Assembly: GCA_938003765.1 (NCBI GenBank)
Contig: CALKYE010000115.1
Location: forward strand, 1 to 64,000
DNA: 64,000 bases
DNA from: an uncultured Planctomycetia bacterium
GTDB lineage: Bacteria; Planctomycetota; UBA1135; GCA-002686595
Direction of reading: 5' to 3'
Of the stretch, positions 59,711 to 64,000 are shown one piece after another. A model generated the notes under the pieces. It searched no databases and was not told where the DNA came from. It saw only the letters and a program-made list of their open reading frames with translations. The first letter of the stretch is position 1; each line of letters opens with the position of its first letter. Made by a program: the position numbers and the translations under genes.

Positions 59711-61828
59711 ATGAACACGAACTCTCGCGTCCGTTGGCTCGCGCTCGTCGCGTCGCTCTCCACGCCTGTTGCATCAGCCGACTGCGTGACCGTGTGGAAC
59801 ACCGGCTGGGTGAACGACACGCTCGGCGGCAGCTACTCGTTCAATGCGCAGGTCGATCGCGAAGTGGCCGACGATTTCGACTTCCAAGGCCCGATCGTGC
59901 GCCTCGTCGTGAAGGGACACGGTCCGTTCCCTTCGCCGCTCGCGGCCTACGACGGCGTGTGGGTGCGCTTCTACGCCTGGACTCCGAGCGGTCCCGGCGC
60001 GTTGCAGCGTGAGACCTTCCTCGCCGCGGGCGATCCGAACCTCTCGGCGCTCGCGACGCCCGAGACCGTCGACGTGCGGCTGGCGACGCCGTTCCAAGCG
60101 AGCGGCAAGCACTTCGTCTCGGTGCAGATCGTCTTCCCGCCCAGCGGCGGCTACTGGGAGCCGTGGCGCGGCTCGAGCGCGACGCCGATGCTCTCGCACG
60201 CCTACGTCCGCGACCGAATCGCGGGCGCGACGTGGGCGGCGCACGTGGACTTCCTCGGCGCGACGATCCTGCGCGACATGAGCTACGAGGTGATCGGTGA
60301 CGACGGCGTGAGTCTGTGCAACGACGTCGAGGAGCTGCCCACGCCCGTTCCGAGCCAGGAGTACTCGATCCTGCGCGACATCGACGTGCGCACCACGAAC
60401 GACGCCTGGGCCGTGGGGCACTACAGCGCGGTCGTGGCGGGCTCGAGCGAGAGCCGCGCGCTCGCGATGCGCTTCGACGGCGCGAACTGGGTGCAGACGC
60501 CGATCCCCAGTCCGGCGCCGTACCCCGGCGGCGGCAACGTGCAGTTGTGGGCGGTCGCCGCGCTCGCTGCGAACGACGTGTGGGCCGGCGGCACGCAGCG
60601 CATGCAGGTGAACGGAGGCTGGGTGAACCAGCAATTGCTCGTCGAGCACTGGGACGGCGCGAGCTGGAGCGTTGTGCCCGCGCCTCTTCCGCCGACGAGC
60701 ATCGGAGCGGGCTACGGCGGCGCGCACGTGTACGACATCGCGCCCATCGCGCCGAACGACGTGTGGTTCGTCGGGCGCTGGGTGGGGCCGTATCCGAACA
60801 CGACCTCGACCACACCCGCGTTGACGATGCGCTGGAACGGTTCGGACTTCGAGCTCGTGCCCTCGCCGGTGATCGGCGCCAGCATGGCGCTCAACTCCGT
60901 GAGCGCAGTGAACGCGCAGGACGTCTGGGCGGTCGGCTCGCTGTCCTCGGCGACGACGCAGTATCCGTACGTGATCCGCTGGAACGGCTCGAGCTGGAAT
61001 CACGTGCTCATCCCGCCCGCGGGCGTGATCCAAGGTGTCGTGGACGTCGCGGCGATCGCATCCAACGACGTGTGGATCAGCGCGTACAAGTTCACGGTCA
61101 CGACGCCCGCGCCCGTGCTCCTGCACTACAACGGCGTGAGCTGGACGCAGAGCACTCCGCCGGTCGGCGCCTCGGCGATCCACGCCGTGAGCTCGAACGA
61201 GATCTACCTCGCGAGCGATCGGCTGCACCGCTTCGACGGCAGCACGTGGACCGAGCTCAGCGGCCCCAACTGCGTCTACGGTCCCTCGTTCGCCGCGCTC
61301 GACAGCGCAGGCGGGCTCGTGATGGCGGCGGGGCGTCAGCTCGGCGCCGGTCTGACTCCGCTCGTCGCGCGCAAATCACCGTCGGGCTGCAGCCAGTACT
61401 CGTACTGCACGAGCTCCACCAGCGCGGCCGGCTGCGTCGCCTCGATCCGCGGCGTCGGAGTTCCGAGCGCGAGCGCCTCGAGCGGCTTCACGCTCCAGGT
61501 GGACGAGGTCGAAGGGCAGCGCCAAGGGCTGATCTTCTACAGCGCGGCGGGTCAGCAGGCTCTGCCGTGGGCCAGCGGGAGCACGAGCTGGTTCTGCGTG
61601 AAGGCGCCGACGCAGCGCATGCCGCTGTCTTCGAGCGGCGGCGCGATCGGCGGCTGCGACGGGCAGTACGCGCGCGACTGGTGCGCGTACATGAGCGCCA
61701 ACTCCGGCGCGCTCGGCAATCCACGCGCCGCGGGCCAGAACTTCGACGCGCAGGCCTGGTTCCGCGATCCTCCGGCGCCGAAGTCGACGAGCCTGTCGAA
61801 CGCTCTGCACTTCACGCTGGCGCCGTAG
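59711..61828 (+). CDS. Secreted propeller-repeat protein with C-terminal module
   Basis: The ATG at 59711 begins a signal peptide (RVRWLALVASLSTPVASA) and a 705-residue protein. Residues ~30-205 form a beta domain that opens with DREVADDFDFQG. Residues ~215-545 contain at least five degenerate repeats of the form NDVWAVG...-L-RWNGSxW (NDAWAVGHYS, NDVWAGGTQR, NDVWFVGRWV, QDVWAVGSLS, NDVWISAYKF), which suggests a propeller. The last ~142 residues are the shared module: YCTSSTSAAGC, EGQRQGLIFYSAAGQ, WFCVKAPTQRMPLSSSGG, GGCDG, FDAQAWFRDPPAPKSTSLS. Probably an exported adhesion-type protein. It converges on the TPR-like gene with only seven bases between stops. Confidence 0.82.
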   Translation: MNTNSRVRWLALVASLSTPVASADCVTVWNTGWVNDTLGGSYSFNAQVDREVADDFDFQGPIVRLVVKGHGPFPSPLAAYDGVWVRFYAWTPSGPGALQRETFLAAGDPNLSALATPETVDVRLATPFQASGKHFVSVQIVFPPSGGYWEPWRGSSATPMLSHAYVRDRIAGATWAAHVDFLGATILRDMSYEVIGDDGVSLCNDVEELPTPVPSQEYSILRDIDVRTTNDAWAVGHYSAVVAGSSESRALAMRFDGANWVQTPIPSPAPYPGGGNVQLWAVAALAANDVWAGGTQRMQVNGGWVNQQLLVEHWDGASWSVVPAPLPPTSIGAGYGGAHVYDIAPIAPNDVWFVGRWVGPYPNTTSTTPALTMRWNGSDFELVPSPVIGASMALNSVSAVNAQDVWAVGSLSSATTQYPYVIRWNGSSWNHVLIPPAGVIQGVVDVAAIASNDVWISAYKFTVTTPAPVLLHYNGVSWTQSTPPVGASAIHAVSSNEIYLASDRLHRFDGSTWTELSGPNCVYGPSFAALDSAGGLVMAAGRQLGAGLTPLVARKSPSGCSQYSYCTSSTSAAGCVASIRGVGVPSASASSGFTLQVDEVEGQRQGLIFYSAAGQQALPWASGSTSWFCVKAPTQRMPLSSSGGAIGGCDGQYARDWCAYMSANSGALGNPRAAGQNFDAQAWFRDPPAPKSTSLSNALHFTLAP

Positions 61829-61835
61829 GGCGCAT

Positions 61836-62642
61836 TCACTTCACCTCGCCGAGTTCCTTCGCGAGCTCGGCGAGCTGCGCCTCGATCGCGGTCTTGCCGC
61901 GTTCGTCGCCCAGGCGCTGCGCCAGCTCGGCGGCGCGTTCGAGCGCGGCGTGCGCACGCCGCAGAGCGCCGCTCGAGCGCAGCGCGCCGGCGAGCGTGCG
62001 GATCGCGTTGTACTCGTCGCCGACGCGTTGCAACTGGCGGTAGATCAGCGCGGCCTGCGACAGCGGCGTGACCGCCTCCGCGTGCTTCTGCTGCGCGGCG
62101 AGCACCTGGCCCAGCGCGGAGAGTCCCATCGCCTGACCCCACCAGTCGCCGAGCGGCGCGGCGAGTTCGACGCACTCGCGCGCGGCTGCGGCGGCGTTGT
62201 CGTGCTCGCCCGCTTTGAGCGCCTTGCGCGAGCGACCGAAGGCCGCCTGGCCGCCGCGGAACTGCCGGCGCTGCTCGGGCGTCCAGCCGATGAAAGCGCT
62301 GGTGTAGTCGGTGAAGATCGGGTCGCCGCTGACCTTGGTCGCGAGCTTTGCGCCCCAGAGCGCGCGAACCTGTTGCTCCGCGATGGCCTGTTCGTCCGGC
62401 GCCTCGGGGTTCTTTTCCCAGACCGCGAGCGAGCCTTCGAGATCCGCGTCGATCGTCTCGAGCACGTCGCCCGGATGCTCGCGGAAGAGCTTCTCGCAAC
62501 CCGCGGCGTCATTCTTCGCGTGCAGCGCGACGAACGCGGCGCGCACGTCGACTTCCTGGAGTGCGGTCGAAGTCGGCGCGCTCGAGAGCAGCGCGGGCGA
62601 GGGCGGCGTCAGGAGCGCGACGGTGGCCAGCAGGTTCAACAT
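61836..62642 (-). CDS. Exported TPR-like protein
   Basis: The 268-residue product has a hydrophobic N-terminus (MLNLLATVALLTPPSPALLSS) compatible with a signal peptide. Helical TPR-like repeats occupy about 150-255 (DWWGQAMGLSALGQVLAAQQK, YNAIRTLAGALRSSGALRRA, ERAAELAQRLGDERGKTAIE). The first ~100 residues are not recognised. It starts seven bases inside the Nudix gene, so the two are co-translated. Function unknown. Confidence 0.6.
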   Translation of the reverse strand: MLNLLATVALLTPPSPALLSSAPTSTALQEVDVRAAFVALHAKNDAAGCEKLFREHPGDVLETIDADLEGSLAVWEKNPEAPDEQAIAEQQVRALWGAKLATKVSGDPIFTDYTSAFIGWTPEQRRQFRGGQAAFGRSRKALKAGEHDNAAAAARECVELAAPLGDWWGQAMGLSALGQVLAAQQKHAEAVTPLSQAALIYRQLQRVGDEYNAIRTLAGALRSSGALRRAHAALERAAELAQRLGDERGKTAIEAQLAELAKELGEVK

Positions 62643-63232
62643 GGGCGTTGTGCGGGGGACTCGAGCAGTTCGAAGTAGTAGAGCAACGTCAGCGCCGTGA
62701 ACGCATCGGCCAGCTTGCCGGCGCGGAGCAGCGCGCGCACCTCGTCGCGCGTGAAGCGCCGCGCGAGGATCTGTTCGGAATCGTCGAGCGCGAGGCGGTT
62801 GTCGAACTCGCAGTCCAGCGCCGCGAAGGCGTGCACGTAGTGCGGACTGATGCCGTTGGTGGGGTAGAAGCCCGGCAGCTCGACCAGCTTGCCCGCTGTG
62901 CAGCCCGCCTCTTCGCGCAACTCGCGCAGCGCGGCGTCGCGCGGGTCTTCACCCGGCGAAATGCGGCCCGCGGGGATCTCCCAGTGCGTCTTGCCGTGCG
63001 GGTAGCGGTACTGCCCGATCAGCACGATCGAGCCGTCTGCGAGCACCGGAAGCACCACGATCGCGTCGGGGATCTCGAACACGTGGTACTCCTGCAGCTT
63101 GCCGCTGGGCAGGATCACCATGTCGCGGCGCAGCGCGCACCAGTGCGAGCGGTAGACGTCCGCGATCTCGTGCACGCCGAACGGCGCGAACGGCGGCGGA
63201 TCGTCGGGAGTGGGGGGAGTGGGAGTGCTCAC
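62636..63232 (-). CDS. Nudix hydrolase (ADP-ribose pyrophosphatase-like)
   Basis: The 198-residue enzyme contains a perfect Nudix box, GRISPGEDPRDAALRELREE followed by AG, where the Glu residues bind Mg2+. The flanking IVLIGQYRYPHGKTHWEIPA and the PGFYPTNGISPHYVHAFAAL segment are typical of the ADP-ribose/NUDT5-like subgroup (Gln-Tyr-Arg-Tyr before the box). It probably splits a nucleoside diphosphate sugar such as ADP-ribose. Its short Pro-rich N-terminus has no signal. The transketolase-type gene upstream ends 252 bases away, behind a terminator. Confidence 0.9.
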   Translation of the reverse strand: MSTPTPPTPDDPPPFAPFGVHEIADVYRSHWCALRRDMVILPSGKLQEYHVFEIPDAIVVLPVLADGSIVLIGQYRYPHGKTHWEIPAGRISPGEDPRDAALRELREEAGCTAGKLVELPGFYPTNGISPHYVHAFAALDCEFDNRLALDDSEQILARRFTRDEVRALLRAGKLADAFTALTLLYYFELLESPAQRPC

Positions 63233-63407
63233 GCGAAGCGGCGCATGGTACGGGCGAGCGCGTTCCGGCGCCTCCCCTCGGCCGCGCGCAGCGATCGAGA
63301 CGTGGCGCGACGCTTGGACGCGCGCGTGGCGCGAGAGCGGAGCGTGACGCGCACGTGAAGCCTCAGCGAGTGCGCGTGGGCCGGCGAACTCGTGCGCGAG
63401 CGGTGGC

Positions 63408-63452
63408 GAAACAAGAACGCGTCCCCGTCGGCTTCCACGCCGGCGGGGACGC
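63408..63452 (-). terminator. Rho-independent terminator of the transketolase-type gene
   Basis: A 14-pair stem (63419-63432 with 63439-63452, one G-T wobble) around the six-base loop TTCCAC. On the minus strand it is followed by GTTCTTGTTT, a T-rich tail. It lies 33 bases after the stop at 63485. Confidence 0.75.
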
Positions 63453-63484
63453 GCTGTCTTGGAGAGCGCTCGTTCTGCGAGGCG

Positions 63485-64000
63485 CTAGTGCGCCGCGTGG
63501 CCCGCATCGGGCCACAGTTCGCGCCAGTTGCGCGGCGTCGGCGTCGCCCCCGCGAGCCGCTCGAGCAACGCGCGCGGCACGCGCAGCTCCTCGTAGGCCG
63601 TCTCGGCGAGCGCCTTGCCGCACGCTTCGACGACCGAGTCGGCGTCGAGGTGGTGCAGCGCGAAGACCTGGTCGGGCCGGCCGCACTTGGAGAACTTGCG
63701 CACCGCGAGCGTGGTCTGCTTGACGCCCACGATCGAGCCGATGTTGTCGACCAGGCCCGCCTCGCCGTCGCACATGGCGACGATCGGCACGCGCCGGCCG
63801 GCGATGCCGACGAGCTCGCTCTCGTGGTCGAGCGCACGGGAGACGACGTGCAGATCACCGTCGATCGCGAGCCGCTCGCGCAGGTGCGTGTAGCCGTCCT
63901 GCTCGCCGAGAATGCCCAGGAGGAGCTCGGGGCTCGAGATCACGATCACGTTGGCGAACACGCCGCGCTCCAGCAGCTTGCGCGAAGCGTCGACGGCTTC
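63485..64000 (-). CDS. Transketolase-C-domain protein (pyruvate dehydrogenase/transketolase type), 3' part
   Basis: The frame is open to the window edge, so only the C-terminal ~171 residues are present: EAVDASRKLLERGVFANVIV continues into SSPELLLG, VPIVAMCDGEAGLVDNIGSIV, VRKFSKCGRPDQVFALHHLD and ADSVVEACGKAL. This is the C-terminal (III) domain of thiamine-diphosphate enzymes of the transketolase/pyruvate-dehydrogenase E1 group, with the VISSPELL and LDADSVVEAC elements. The catalytic N-terminal and middle domains lie outside the window, so the exact reaction cannot be given. The ATG/GTG at 63961 is internal, not the start. Confidence 0.7.
   Translation of the reverse strand, partial: EAVDASRKLLERGVFANVIVISSPELLLGILGEQDGYTHLRERLAIDGDLHVVSRALDHESELVGIAGRRVPIVAMCDGEAGLVDNIGSIVGVKQTTLAVRKFSKCGRPDQVFALHHLDADSVVEACGKALAETAYEELRVPRALLERLAGATPTPRNWRELWPDAGHAAH

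Overview
The window is GC-rich (roughly 70 %) bacterial chromosome with dense, operon-like gene packing: at least a dozen neighbouring genes overlap by ATGA or GTGA. I infer a planctomycete, because several secreted proteins end in a C-terminal module (tail like AQAWFRDPPAPKSTSLS) of a kind I associate with the Saltatorellus/Rohdeia/Engelhardtia-type Planctomycetota. No rRNA or other strong marker is present, so the assignment is an inference. I saw no phage, insertion sequence or CRISPR array.

Layout. 0-7.7 kb: end of a dihydroorotase-like amidohydrolase, a DUF58/BatA-like pair, then (minus strand) a flippase-like membrane protein and an NhaC-type antiporter, then (plus) a membrane-anchored coiled-coil protein and asparaginyl-tRNA synthetase. 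7.8-13.8 kb (minus): a giant DUF4388 protein, then a translationally coupled set of lipoprotein, zinc-ribbon membrane protein, ThiF/MoeB-like E1 enzyme and MobA-like nucleotidyltransferase. 14.1-21.2 kb: tRNA-His and a complete chemotaxis-type core (CheA, CheW, CheY, CheB, CheR, second CheY, CheX-like and CheC-like proteins) with no receptor or flagellar gene nearby.

21.3-35.1 kb is a carbohydrate region. On minus lie a six-hairpin glycosidase, two GT-C-like membrane proteins and a GH31 alpha-glucosidase. Diverging on plus is a sugar ABC importer whose solute-binding protein is fused to the first permease, followed by the second permease, the ATPase and a glutamate-cysteine-ligase-like enzyme. 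35.1-37.5 kb holds a divergent zinc-ribbon/SPFH pair.

37.8-48.5 kb: a probably well expressed secreted protein with the C-terminal module, an amino-acid permease, a PAS-GGDEF-EAL protein, an operon of CHAD, SixA, thioredoxin-like and methyltransferase genes, a HEAT/VWA secreted protein, tRNA-Pro and a DUF454 protein. 48.7-64 kb: an outer-membrane barrel candidate, a large secreted TPR-like protein, an 800-base gene-free stretch, Rho with a long disordered N-terminus, three further secreted proteins carrying all or part of the C-terminal module, a GT-C membrane protein, a frameshifted Tat-signal gene, a TPR-like/Nudix pair, and the 3' end of a transketolase/pyruvate-dehydrogenase-type gene.

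The most promising undescribed system is the shared C-terminal module on otherwise unrelated exported proteins, which looks like a surface-sorting or anchoring tail. It includes a 108-residue mini-protein that resembles an internally deleted copy of its neighbour.
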